Of a stretch of DNA of 8,084 nucleotides, positions 1-7,777 are shown in pieces. A program made the translations under genes and the position numbers. The notes under the pieces are model-generated. The model had not been told where the DNA came from. It did no database searches and worked only from the letters and a program-made list of their open reading frames with translations. Where the stretch lies: positions 1-8,084 of the forward strand of contig JADCBH010000383.1 in the NCBI GenBank assembly GCA_020253595.1, in the 5' to 3' direction. How positions within the stretch are numbered: the first letter of the stretch is position 1; each line of letters begins with the position of its first letter. Source of the stretch: Brevundimonas sp. (lineage in GTDB: Bacteria; Pseudomonadota; Alphaproteobacteria; Caulobacterales; Caulobacteraceae).

Positions 1-1832
<1,832 letters not shown>

Positions 1833-1916
1833 ATAGGCCTATCGTCTCCGTCCGGGGTTCGTTCCACCCTCGGCAAAATTGCAACATTCGTGCCGAAATG
1901 AGACGGAAAGCGCGTC

Positions 1917-1931
1917 GCTTCGTCACGAAGC
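1917..1931. other. 15-bp odd palindrome / stem-loop centred on the dnaG stop codon
   Basis: Seen directly: GCTTCG-TCA-CGAAGC, with perfect 6-bp arms and the 3-base centre being the complement of the dnaG TGA stop. In dnaG-rpoD mRNA it would form a short hairpin with the stop codon in the loop, 84 bases before the rpoD start codon. No run of U follows on the minus strand, so a classical rho-independent terminator is unlikely. The rest of the 90-bp dnaG-rpoD gap is relatively AT-rich for this genome, and I could not make out a clear promoter in it. An RNA processing or attenuation role is conjecture. Confidence 0.45.
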
Positions 1932-3794
1932 CGCCGCGTCGTCCCAAATCGCCCCGGTCTTGATGGCTCGTCGCAACGCATCTCGCTCGGCCTTCAGACG
2001 ACTGAAGGCCGAGGCGTCGAAGGCGTGATCCGCCCCCGACTTCGCTGACGCCAGCGCCGCGTCCAGACCCGCGAGACGGGTCAGGGCCGCGAAGCCTTGC
2101 GACCACCGGGTCCGTGCCTCGGCGAGGGGCGCATTTGCGGCCAGGAAAGGCGCGCCGGACTTTGCCGCCGCCTTCTCGACCTCGCGCACGAGAGCATCGT
2201 GTCCGGAACCGGCGAGATGGCGACGCAGGCCCGCGCTGTCAAGCGTCTGGCCCGAGAACCGAAGTCGCACGAGCTCCTGCGCCAGGCCATCCAGGGACGG
2301 GTCGCCGAACCCGTGGCTGGAGATGGCCTCCAGATGGTCGTCCATCCGCTCCGGGTCCTCGATGGCACCATGGGCGAGCGCGGCCGCCATCGGTTCGATG
2401 GCACGGTTCAGCGCCTGCATGGCCTGGGCGCCCTCGGCGGTCTGACCCAGCTTGGGCGGGGGGCCGGGTCGCCAACGGCCGCCGACCGTCTGGCCGCGCG
2501 GAGCCTGGGCCGGCCGACCGGGGAAGAGCCCGTCGAAACGTTCGAACAGATCGCGCCGATACTGTTCGGCCAGATCCTTGTCCTGAATGGCCCCCGCCGC
2601 GTTGCGCAGTCGGCCTTTCAGACCCGCGCGCCGCTCTGGCGTATCGAGCGGTTCGACCTCGACCTCGCGGCGGAACAACACTTCGGCGAAGGGCCGGGTC
2701 TCAGCCAGAGCCTGACGCAACGCCGGCGCGCCCTTCTCGCGGAGGATGTCGTCAGGGTCCTGCCCTCCCTCCAGCAAGGCGAAGCGGAAGGATTTTCCGG
2801 GCTTGAGCAGGGGCAGCGCCCGTTCGATGGCCCGGAACGCGGCGCGCTGTCCGGCCCCGTCGCCGTCGAAGCACAGCACCGGCTCGGGTGACACGCGCCA
2901 CAGCAAGGCCATCTGCTCCTCGGTCAGGGCGGTGCCCATGGGGGCCACGGCGGGCAGGCCCGCCCTCTGGCAGGCGATGACGTCCATATAGCCTTCGACC
3001 ACGATCACGCTTTCGGTCGACTTGGACGCCGCGCCCAGGATGCGGCGGGCCTCGGGCAGGCCATAGAGGGTCGCGCCCTTGTGAAACAGCGGGCTTTCGG
3101 GGCCGTTCAGATACTTGGCCCGGTCGTCGGGGTTCATGGCGCGGCCGCCGAAGCTGACCAGCCGCCCGCGCGCGTCCAGGATCGGGAACATCAGCCGGTC
3201 GCGGAAACGGTCATAAGGCTGGCCCCCACCCTCGGGCGCGATGAGCAGGCCCGCCTCGACCAGTTCTCCCGGCTTGGCCCCGCGCTGGACCAGCGCGGTC
3301 TTCAGCCCCTCGCGATCGTTGGGCGCGTAGCCGAGGCCGAACCGCTCCCACTGGTCCTCGGGCAGGCCACGCCGTTCCAGATAGTCGCGCGCCGCCTTGC
3401 CCACCGAGCGGCGAAGATTGGCGGCGAACCACTTCTGGGCCAGGTCCATCCAATCGGCGAGACCCTGGCGCTTCTGCTCGCGCTCGGCGGCCTGGGGATC
3501 TTCGGCCGGCATCTGCATCCCGGCCTCGGCGGCCAGGCGTTCGACGGCTTCGGGAAAACTCAGCCGCTCGGTCTCCTGCAGGAAGGAGATGATGTCGCCG
3601 TGCTTGCCGGAGCTGAAATCGTGGAAGAAGCCCTTGTCGTCATTGACGAAGAACGACGGCGACTTCTCCTTGGTGAAGGGGCTCAAGCCCACCCATTCGC
3701 GACCCTGACGCTTGAGCTTCACCGTCCGCCCGATGACGTCGGACGGGCGAAGGCGGGCCTTCAGTTCCTCCAGGAAGCGATCGTCGAAGCGCAA
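1923..3794 (-). CDS. dnaG: DNA primase DnaG
   Basis: Synthesises RNA primers at the replication fork, acting with the replicative helicase. 623 residues, near the usual bacterial length. Order: N-terminal zinc-binding-type domain (about 1-95, with SPFTKEKSPSFF and FHDFSSGKHGDIISF); RNA polymerase core with YDRFRDRLMFPI (194-205) and FGGRAM; TOPRIM domain with VVEGYMD (catalytic E267) and the metal-binding FDGDGAG (D310, D312), then DPDD (346-349); and a C-terminal helicase-binding region from about 440. The usual zinc ligands Cys-His-Cys-Cys are replaced by S38, T41, D59 and S62, so zinc binding in the canonical way is not possible. The start is TTG (3794-3792): it gives MRFDDRFLEELKARLRPSDV, the N-terminus I expect for alphaproteobacterial DnaG. 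An in-frame TAG lies five codons upstream and the next ATG is at residue 93. No Shine-Dalgarno sequence precedes it; a heptamer repeat array ends four bases upstream instead. rpoD follows 90 bp downstream. Confidence 0.97.
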   Translation of the reverse strand: MRFDDRFLEELKARLRPSDVIGRTVKLKRQGREWVGLSPFTKEKSPSFFVNDDKGFFHDFSSGKHGDIISFLQETERLSFPEAVERLAAEAGMQMPAEDPQAAEREQKRQGLADWMDLAQKWFAANLRRSVGKAARDYLERRGLPEDQWERFGLGYAPNDREGLKTALVQRGAKPGELVEAGLLIAPEGGGQPYDRFRDRLMFPILDARGRLVSFGGRAMNPDDRAKYLNGPESPLFHKGATLYGLPEARRILGAASKSTESVIVVEGYMDVIACQRAGLPAVAPMGTALTEEQMALLWRVSPEPVLCFDGDGAGQRAAFRAIERALPLLKPGKSFRFALLEGGQDPDDILREKGAPALRQALAETRPFAEVLFRREVEVEPLDTPERRAGLKGRLRNAAGAIQDKDLAEQYRRDLFERFDGLFPGRPAQAPRGQTVGGRWRPGPPPKLGQTAEGAQAMQALNRAIEPMAAALAHGAIEDPERMDDHLEAISSHGFGDPSLDGLAQELVRLRFSGQTLDSAGLRRHLAGSGHDALVREVEKAAAKSGAPFLAANAPLAEARTRWSQGFAALTRLAGLDAALASAKSGADHAFDASAFSRLKAERDALRRAIKTGAIWDDAAAS

Positions 3795-3797
3795 GAT

Positions 3798-3908
3798 TGG
3801 TTCGAGGGGCTAGGGGTTAGGTTCCAGGGGCGTCCGACCGGACCGGCTGAACGACCCATGACACGACAGTCCTAGACCCTGGAACCTGAAACCTCGAACC
3901 TTAAACCT
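3798..3908. repeat. Two facing arrays of degenerate 7-bp repeats (AGGTTNN/AGGGGNN) upstream of dnaG
   Basis: Read directly. Plus-strand units at 3798-3832: TGGTTCG, AGGGGCT, AGGGGTT, AGGTTCC, AGGGGCG. Minus-strand units read from 3908 down to 3867: AGGTTTA, AGGTTCG, AGGTTTC, AGGTTCC, AGGGTCT, then a decayed AGGACTG. The arrays point toward each other around a unique core of about 34 bp. Because they are inverted they share perfect complementary blocks: 3799-3807 pairs with 3892-3900 (9 bp), and 3819-3829 with 3877-3887 (11 bp). A transcript through here could fold into a long imperfect stem ending four bases before the dnaG TTG. I do not know a named family for it. It could be a REP-like or short-tandem heptamer element, or a leader structure affecting dnaG expression. 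Confidence 0.8.
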
Positions 3909-3980
3909 TTCATTAACCAATAAGGCAGGGCGGCCGCCATAACCGTCTGCATCCAAACATTATTCTGACGGTATCCGGAA

Positions 3981-4004
3981 CTATCCACAGGAGGCTGTGG
4001 TTAA
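3981..4004. promoter_or_regulatory. Inverted pair of near-DnaA-box sequences, with AGGAGG in the loop
   Basis: CTATCCACA (3981-3989, plus) and TTAACCACA (4004-3996, minus) each match the classical DnaA box TTATCCACA at 8 of 9 positions. They form a hairpin-like inverted repeat, TATCCACAG-GAGG-CTGTGGTTA, with one mismatch. The site lies between dnaG, which starts 187 bp away, and the divergent small gene at 4013. A replication initiator site near primase would make biological sense, but binding is inferred only from similarity. The loop region also carries AGGAGG (3989-3994), a perfect Shine-Dalgarno core but 18 bases before ATG 4013, too far to be a normal ribosome site for it. No clear -35/-10 pair for either gene was recognised in 3795-4012. 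Confidence 0.35.
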
Positions 4005-4012
4005 CTCCGCAC

Positions 4013-4327
4013 ATGCCCCGGGCGCAGAAGCGCCGCTCCTCCCCCTCCATGAGTGGTTCCATGTTCATCGCCATCGCCCGCCCGGCGGTGGAGCCCCAAG
4101 GCCCCGACGCCGTCGCCGTCCCCGGTTCCCCCACCGTCCCTGAGCTGACGCCGCGCGCGCTGCACGCGCGCCTGCTCGAAAACGCCGCCCAGCGCCGATT
4201 GCGCGGACTGGAGCGCAAGGCCTGCGGCCGTGCCGAAGACGCCGACTACTGGCTGCACGCCGCGCCGGTCGCGGTGAAGAAGGCCTCGGCGCTGCGCGGG
4301 GCGCAACGGTTCGCACCCCTGCCCTGA
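4013..4327 (+). CDS. Small basic hypothetical protein, 104 aa
   Basis: I do not recognise the family. The frame is a believable gene because third codon positions are almost all G or C from the start to TGA 4325-4327, whereas other frames here lack this bias. Residues 1-16 are rich in Arg/Ser, and 17-48 are Ala/Pro/Val-rich with VEPQGPDAVAVPGS. From about 47 on it looks like an amphipathic helical segment rich in Arg/Leu/Ala (LTPRALHARLLENAAQRR), then RKACGRAEDADYWLHAAP and a basic tail. There is no signal peptide and no membrane segment. The start is uncertain: ATG 4013 gives 104 residues, ATG 4061 gives 88 (MFIAIARPAV), and none has a well-placed ribosome site. It is divergent from dnaG and converges on the patatin gene with two bases between stop codons, so their transcripts probably overlap. 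Confidence 0.65.
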   Translation: MPRAQKRRSSPSMSGSMFIAIARPAVEPQGPDAVAVPGSPTVPELTPRALHARLLENAAQRRLRGLERKACGRAEDADYWLHAAPVAVKKASALRGAQRFAPLP

Positions 4328-4329
4328 CC

Positions 4330-5463
4330 TCAGCGCCAGATGGTCCCGGAGCGACTGCCCTCACGGCCGATGTCGAACACCGCCCGCATGGACTCCGGGC
4401 TGAAGTCCAGCGGCGAGGCCTCGGTGTCGTCCGGCAGGGCGGCATAGCGGAAGAACAGGCTGTTGCGCTCGGCGAAGGCGCGGTTGCCCTCGAGCGTCGT
4501 CAGCAGGGACGACCGCAACAGGATCTCGACGCTGCGCCCGAGGACTCCTCCCAGACTGTCACGCGTGACCGCGAAATCGGGGGCCAGCCGTCCGTTGATC
4601 ACGACGTGGAACCGGGCCTGGCTCAGCATGCGCGACGGCTCCCGGTAGGACCACAGGGTTTCAGGCACCGCCAGGAAGGGCGTGGTCACACCCCCGTCGA
4701 CATGCATTTCCTCAAACGACAGTTCGCCGTTGTTCGAGGCGATCAGGACCGGCGGAAAGGCTCCGGGAATGCTGGCCGAGGCCACCAGCACGGTGCGGAA
4801 CAGCTCCAGTGCCTCGGGCGTGCCGAGCGACGCGATCGCGCCCATGTCCCAACTGACGCCACGCTGGCTGTCGATGTCGGTGGTGGCGACCAGAAGGACG
4901 CGACCCTGGGCGTACTCGGCGGCGACCGCTTCCAGCATGGCGGCATCGACGTAGCGTTCGACCAGGGCGCGCAGAGGCTCGCCCTTGTAGATGCCTGAGC
5001 CGAACAGAACGCCTAGCCCCTGGGATTGCAAAAGGGTCGAGGCCGCGCCGCCGGTGTAGGCCTCCTCCAGCTCGTCGTCCCAGTCAGACCCCAGAAAGAC
5101 GAAGGGGGCCGCCAGCGCGCCGGTCGAAACGCCCGTCACCACCTCGAAATCCGGCCGGGCCCCGCTCTCGCTCCACCCCCGCATCAGGCCGGCAGTGAAG
5201 GCCCCGTTGGATCCTCCGCCGGACAGGGTCAGGAAGTCGACCACGCCGTCCTCGCCCACAGGTACGCCTTCGCGAAAGGCCTGGCGGAACAGGGCGATCC
5301 GGCGCTCGTCATCCAGATAGACACGGATCGGATGACGCTCGTCCGAGACCAGTCCCATCGGGCGAGCCCCCTGGCGGTCCTGGAGCGCGAAGGACGAACG
5401 CGTCCCACCGACGCAGCCGCCGAGCATCAGAACGGACAGGATCAGAATGAGGACGCGGGTCAT
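4330..5463 (-). CDS. Patatin-like phospholipase, predicted lipoprotein
   Basis: Predicted serine lipid acyl hydrolase of the patatin/RssA-like family, 377 residues. The N-terminus is a lipoprotein signal peptide: MTR, a hydrophobic stretch, and lipobox LGGC with C17 as the lipidated residue, so the protein should be anchored to a membrane facing the periplasm. Patatin motifs appear in order: oxyanion-hole loop SGGGSNGAF (81-89), nucleophile elbow GVSTG (111-115, catalytic S113), SIPGAFPP (231-238), and DGG (256-258), whose D256 completes the Ser-Asp dyad. All catalytic positions are present. The substrate cannot be read from sequence; phospholipids or other acyl lipids are the family norm. 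The ATG at 5463-5461 is fixed by the signal peptide, although the ribosome site is weak. It lies 187 bp after carA on the same strand, but inverted repeats fill that gap, so a separate transcript is plausible. Confidence 0.93.
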   Translation of the reverse strand: MTRVLILILSVLMLGGCVGGTRSSFALQDRQGARPMGLVSDERHPIRVYLDDERRIALFRQAFREGVPVGEDGVVDFLTLSGGGSNGAFTAGLMRGWSESGARPDFEVVTGVSTGALAAPFVFLGSDWDDELEEAYTGGAASTLLQSQGLGVLFGSGIYKGEPLRALVERYVDAAMLEAVAAEYAQGRVLLVATTDIDSQRGVSWDMGAIASLGTPEALELFRTVLVASASIPGAFPPVLIASNNGELSFEEMHVDGGVTTPFLAVPETLWSYREPSRMLSQARFHVVINGRLAPDFAVTRDSLGGVLGRSVEILLRSSLLTTLEGNRAFAERNSLFFRYAALPDDTEASPLDFSPESMRAVFDIGREGSRSGTIWR

Positions 5464-5529
5464 GGCGGACCCACGATAGCACGCCGCAGTCGACAGGCCG
5501 ATGACGGCATCGCCGAGGTCGACGCTCCG

Positions 5530-5552
5530 GCTACGTCCGGGACTGACGTAGC
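5530..5552. promoter_or_regulatory. Perfect 8-bp inverted repeat with 7-base spacer, upstream of the patatin gene
   Basis: GCTACGTC (5530-5537) and GACGTAGC (5545-5552) are exact reverse complements separated by CGGGACT. The repeat sits 67 bp before the patatin start codon and 98 bp after the carA stop. On the minus strand no T-tract follows, so it is not a typical intrinsic terminator. The size and spacing suit a dimeric repressor operator, but no regulator gene lies next to it. The function is inferred; a chance inverted repeat remains possible. Confidence 0.4.
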
Positions 5553-5604
5553 AACCGCCTATGGTGGGGTCTCGGCTGAACGCTCACCCGGGACGGAGAT
5601 GAGA

Positions 5605-5643
5605 GAAGTGAGAGTCACTTCCAGCCCACACCGGGACTCTCAC
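5605..5643 (-). terminator. Overlapping alternative stem-loops just after carA; possible weak terminator
   Basis: Two perfect pairings compete for the same bases. One is GTGAGAGTC (5608-5616) with GACTCTCAC (5635-5643), 9 bp with an 18-base loop. The other is GAAGTGA (5605-5611) with TCACTTC (5615-5621), 7 bp with a 3-base loop. The outer stem begins only seven bases after the carA stop codon. On the transcribed strand the following sequence is pyrimidine-rich (TTCTCTCATCTCC) but not a U-run, so intrinsic termination would be weak. Each strand of the 9-bp stem carries a GANTC (5612-5616 and 5635-5639), the CcrM methylation motif of alphaproteobacteria. CTCACCCG is also directly repeated at 5583-5590 and 5639-5646. 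Confidence 0.4.
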
Positions 5644-5650
5644 CCGCCGC

Positions 5651-6811
5651 TCAGGCCTCCATCAAGGCGCGGAAACGGTCGAACAGATACAAGCTGTCCG
5701 TCGGTCCCGGAGACGCCTCGGGGTGATGCTGGACGCTGAACACCGGACGGTCCTTCAGCTGAATGCCGCAGTTTGTGCCGTCGAACAGGGACACGTGCGT
5801 TTCCTCGACCGCGTCGGGCAGGCTGTCGCGGTCAACGGTGAAGCCGTGATTCATCGAGACGATCTCGACCTTGCCGGTCGTCAGATCCTTGACCGGATGG
5901 TTCGCGCCGTGGTGGCCCTGATCCATCTTCACGGTCTTCGCGCCCAAGGCCAGCGCCAGCATCTGGTGACCCAGGCAGATGCCGAAGATGGGCTTGCCGC
6001 TGTCCACCAGCTTGCGGATCTCCGGCACGGCGTATTCACCCGTCGCCGCCGGATCGCCCGGACCATTGGACAGCACCACGCCGTCCGGGTTGCGGGCCAG
6101 CACGTCCTCGGCCGAGGTCGTGGCCGGCACCACGGTGATCTTCGCGCCGGTCGAGGCCAGCGCGCGCAGGATGTTGCGCTTGACCCCATAGTCGATGACC
6201 ACGACCGACTTGGCCGAAGCATCGACGCGGGGATAGCCCTCGGGCCAGTCCCACAGGGCCTCGTTCCAGTCGAAGGCCTGAAGCGTCGAGGCCGGCTTGG
6301 CGAGATCGAGGCCCACGAGCCCGGTCCACGCCCGTGCTTCGGCGACCAGGGCGTCGAGGTCGAAGCGGCCCTCGGGATTGTGGGCGATGACGGCGTGCGG
6401 CGCGCCCTTGTCGCGGATGCTCTGGGTCAGGGCGCGGGTGTCGATGCCCGACAGGCCGACAACGCCGCGCCGCTTCATCCAGGCGTCGAGCGAGGCGTCA
6501 GAGCGCCAGTTGGCCGGGTCGGTCGGCAGGTCGCGGAACACCGCCCCGCGCGCGGAGGTGTCAGAGCCCCCGCCCATCTGCTCGATATCCTCGACATTGG
6601 TGCCGGTGTTGCCGACGTGCGGGAAGGTGAAGGCCAGGATCTGGCTCATGTACGACGGGTCGGTCAGGATCTCCTGATACCCGGTCATGGCCGTGTTGAA
6701 GACGACCTCGCCCAGCGCCGAGCCGGTCGCGCCGACACCGATCCCCTGAAAGATCGTGCCGTCGGCCAGAGCCAGGACGCCGGTGCAGCCGGGAAGAAGC
6801 GAAGTGGTCAT
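5651..6811 (-). CDS. carA: Carbamoyl-phosphate synthase small (glutaminase) subunit CarA
   Basis: Hydrolyses glutamine and channels ammonia to the large subunit CarB, which makes carbamoyl phosphate for arginine and pyrimidine synthesis in the cytoplasm. 386 residues, the usual CarA length. The N-terminal CPSase domain includes LALADGTIFQGIG (13-25) and FNTAMTGYQEILTDPSY (38-54). The C-terminal class I glutamine amidotransferase domain includes VVVIDYGVKRNILR (203-216), LSNGPGDP (247-254), the nucleophile elbow GICLGHQ (277-283, C279), and HHPEASPGP (362-370), with H363 and E365 completing the triad. All catalytic residues are intact. The frame stays open upstream to 6934, but ATG 6811-6809 gives the expected N-terminus and has AAGGGA about nine bases upstream. 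A candidate promoter lies in the 79-bp gap to the upstream dehydrogenase gene. carB is not in the window. Confidence 0.98.
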   Translation of the reverse strand: MTTSLLPGCTGVLALADGTIFQGIGVGATGSALGEVVFNTAMTGYQEILTDPSYMSQILAFTFPHVGNTGTNVEDIEQMGGGSDTSARGAVFRDLPTDPANWRSDASLDAWMKRRGVVGLSGIDTRALTQSIRDKGAPHAVIAHNPEGRFDLDALVAEARAWTGLVGLDLAKPASTLQAFDWNEALWDWPEGYPRVDASAKSVVVIDYGVKRNILRALASTGAKITVVPATTSAEDVLARNPDGVVLSNGPGDPAATGEYAVPEIRKLVDSGKPIFGICLGHQMLALALGAKTVKMDQGHHGANHPVKDLTTGKVEIVSMNHGFTVDRDSLPDAVEETHVSLFDGTNCGIQLKDRPVFSVQHHPEASPGPTDSLYLFDRFRALMEA

Positions 6812-6854
6812 GGGCCCGTCCCTTACACCGAATCCCGGCGAACAAACGGCCGCG

Positions 6855-6883
6855 TAGCTACAGAGGCGTCGCCCCTCGGTCAA
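6855..6883 (-). promoter_or_regulatory. Candidate housekeeping promoter for carA
   Basis: On the minus strand TTGACC (6883-6878) is followed after 17 bases by TAGCTA (6860-6855). The -35 is close to the sigma-70 consensus, and the -10 is weaker but overlaps a GCTAcgC resembling the Caulobacter housekeeping -10. The spacing is ideal for the hexamer pair. It lies in the short gap between the dehydrogenase stop and the carA ATG, giving an expected leader of roughly 35-40 bases that includes the ribosome site. Assigned by eye. Confidence 0.45.
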
Positions 6884-6890
6884 CGCGGAC

Positions 6891-7589
6891 CTAGGCGGGA
6901 ATCCGCGCTCCGTCCCAGGCAAAGACGCCGCCACTGTCGGCCGGGGTCAGGCCGTCCAGCACCGCCAGCAGCCGCTCGGCCGAATAGGCGGGCGCGAACA
7001 GCTTGCCGTCGGCCACGCCCTTCTGGAACGGCCGGGACAGGCCGGTGTCGACCGTCCCCGGATGCAGGCCGGCCACCACCGCCTGCGGGTGCGACCTGCC
7101 CAGTTCCACGGCGAGATTGCGCAACAGCATGTTCAGGGCGGCCTTGGACGCGCGATAGCTGTGCCAGCCGCCCAGACGATTGTCGCTGATCGAGCCGACC
7201 CGTGCAGACAGGGCGGCGAAGACCGCGCGCTGCTCCCGGAGCATGAGAGGCGCGAAATGCTTCATCACCAGCGCCGGGCCGACCGTGTTGATCCGGTAGT
7301 CGCGCAGCAGGTGCTCAGGGGTCATGGCCTTATAGGTTCGCTCGGGGTCGTGGCCGCTGTGCAGGACCCCTGTGGCGATAAGGATCAGCGTCGGCGGCGG
7401 CCCGGCGCGCACACGCTCTGCGGCGGCAGTGAGTGACGCCTCATCCTCAAGGTCCAGATGGTCGGGCCAGGATGCCGAGCGGGCAAGGCGATGGACCACC
7501 CCATAGTCACCCGAGGCCTCTAGGGCGTCGGCGAGGGCTGCGCCCACACCGCCCGAAGCGCCGATCACCACTGCTGACGTGTCAGTCAT
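6891..7589 (-). CDS. Short-chain dehydrogenase/reductase (SDR), CsgA/C-factor-like
   Basis: Predicted NAD(P)-dependent oxidoreductase of the SDR superfamily with a Rossmann fold, 232 residues. The cofactor-binding glycine motif is GASGGVG (10-16). A structural Asn is in INTVGPA (N101). The active site is YRASK (Y145, K149), preceded by LSARVGSISDNRLGGWHS, in which S128 or S133 serves as the catalytic serine. HPGTVDTGLS (176-185) is the typical post-active-site segment. The string SARVGSISDN...GGWHSYRASKAALN resembles the Myxococcus C-factor (CsgA) group of SDRs; the substrate is unknown. The start ATG 7589-7587 has GAGAGG eight bases upstream (7603-7598). It ends 79 bp before carA on the same strand and could be partly co-transcribed, though carA has its own candidate promoter. 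A REP-like element begins 16 bases upstream of the start codon. Confidence 0.92.
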   Translation of the reverse strand: MTDTSAVVIGASGGVGAALADALEASGDYGVVHRLARSASWPDHLDLEDEASLTAAAERVRAGPPPTLILIATGVLHSGHDPERTYKAMTPEHLLRDYRINTVGPALVMKHFAPLMLREQRAVFAALSARVGSISDNRLGGWHSYRASKAALNMLLRNLAVELGRSHPQAVVAGLHPGTVDTGLSRPFQKGVADGKLFAPAYSAERLLAVLDGLTPADSGGVFAWDGARIPA

Positions 7590-7605
7590 CTGTCCAACCT
7601 CTCGC

Positions 7606-7729
7606 CGTCATCCTCGGGCTTGACCCGAGGATCGGATGCGCCGCGCGGGCGATGGCGGTTTCGTCGCGCGACAATCTCAGCATTGGCCTTGCGGAACGTC
7701 CGATCCTCGGGTCAAGCCCGGGGATGACG
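7606..7729. repeat. REP/BIME-like pair of facing 31-bp palindromic repeats
   Basis: Arm 1 (7606-7636) and the reverse complement of arm 2 (7699-7729) are identical over 31 bases except for one (T/C at the ninth position). Each arm is itself palindromic: ATCCTCGGG-CTTGA-CCCGAGGAT in arm 1 (9-bp arms), with one mismatch in arm 2. The 62-bp spacer is GC-rich. This palindrome type is very common between genes in alphaproteobacteria (recalled, not searched), and the conceptual peptide 'VIPGLDPRI' read across it is a familiar false-gene signature. No target-site duplication flanks the element (CTCGC left, AACGG right). It occupies most of the 188-bp gap between the divergent dehydrogenase and HAD genes. 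It may act as a transcript-end stabiliser or DNA-structure element. Confidence 0.88.
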
Positions 7730-7777
7730 AACGGGGGCGGTCGCGACGATGCGGCGCGCCTCGAACGGAGGCCTGCC

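Noticed and set aside
2097..3875. Plus-strand frames of 264 codons each (2097-2891 and 3081-3875), antisense to dnaG
   Set aside because: The minus strand encodes the full primase with catalytic motifs; the antisense frames have no recognisable domain.
3901..3916. Possible CtrA site TTAA-N8-TTAA
   Set aside because: The CtrA consensus has a 7-base spacer; here it is 8, and the first TTAA is part of the heptamer array. Kept only as a weak possibility.
3942..3972. 6-bp inverted repeat ACCGTC...GACGGT with a 19-base loop
   Set aside because: Short arms and a long loop; expected by chance in a region of this size.
4001..4445. Minus-strand frames overlapping the small plus-strand gene and the end of the patatin gene
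   Set aside because: Arg/Ala/Pro-rich, lacking the codon-position bias seen in the plus frame, and overlapping the patatin reading frame.
6812..6934. Upstream extension of the carA frame (extra 41 codons)
   Set aside because: The expected CarA N-terminus and the ribosome site both point to ATG 6811; the extension overlaps the dehydrogenase 3' end and the candidate promoter.
5723..7189. 488-codon plus-strand frame antisense to carA and the dehydrogenase gene
   Set aside because: It spans two well-recognised genes and the gap between them, shows no domain, and follows from GC bias in the opposite strand.
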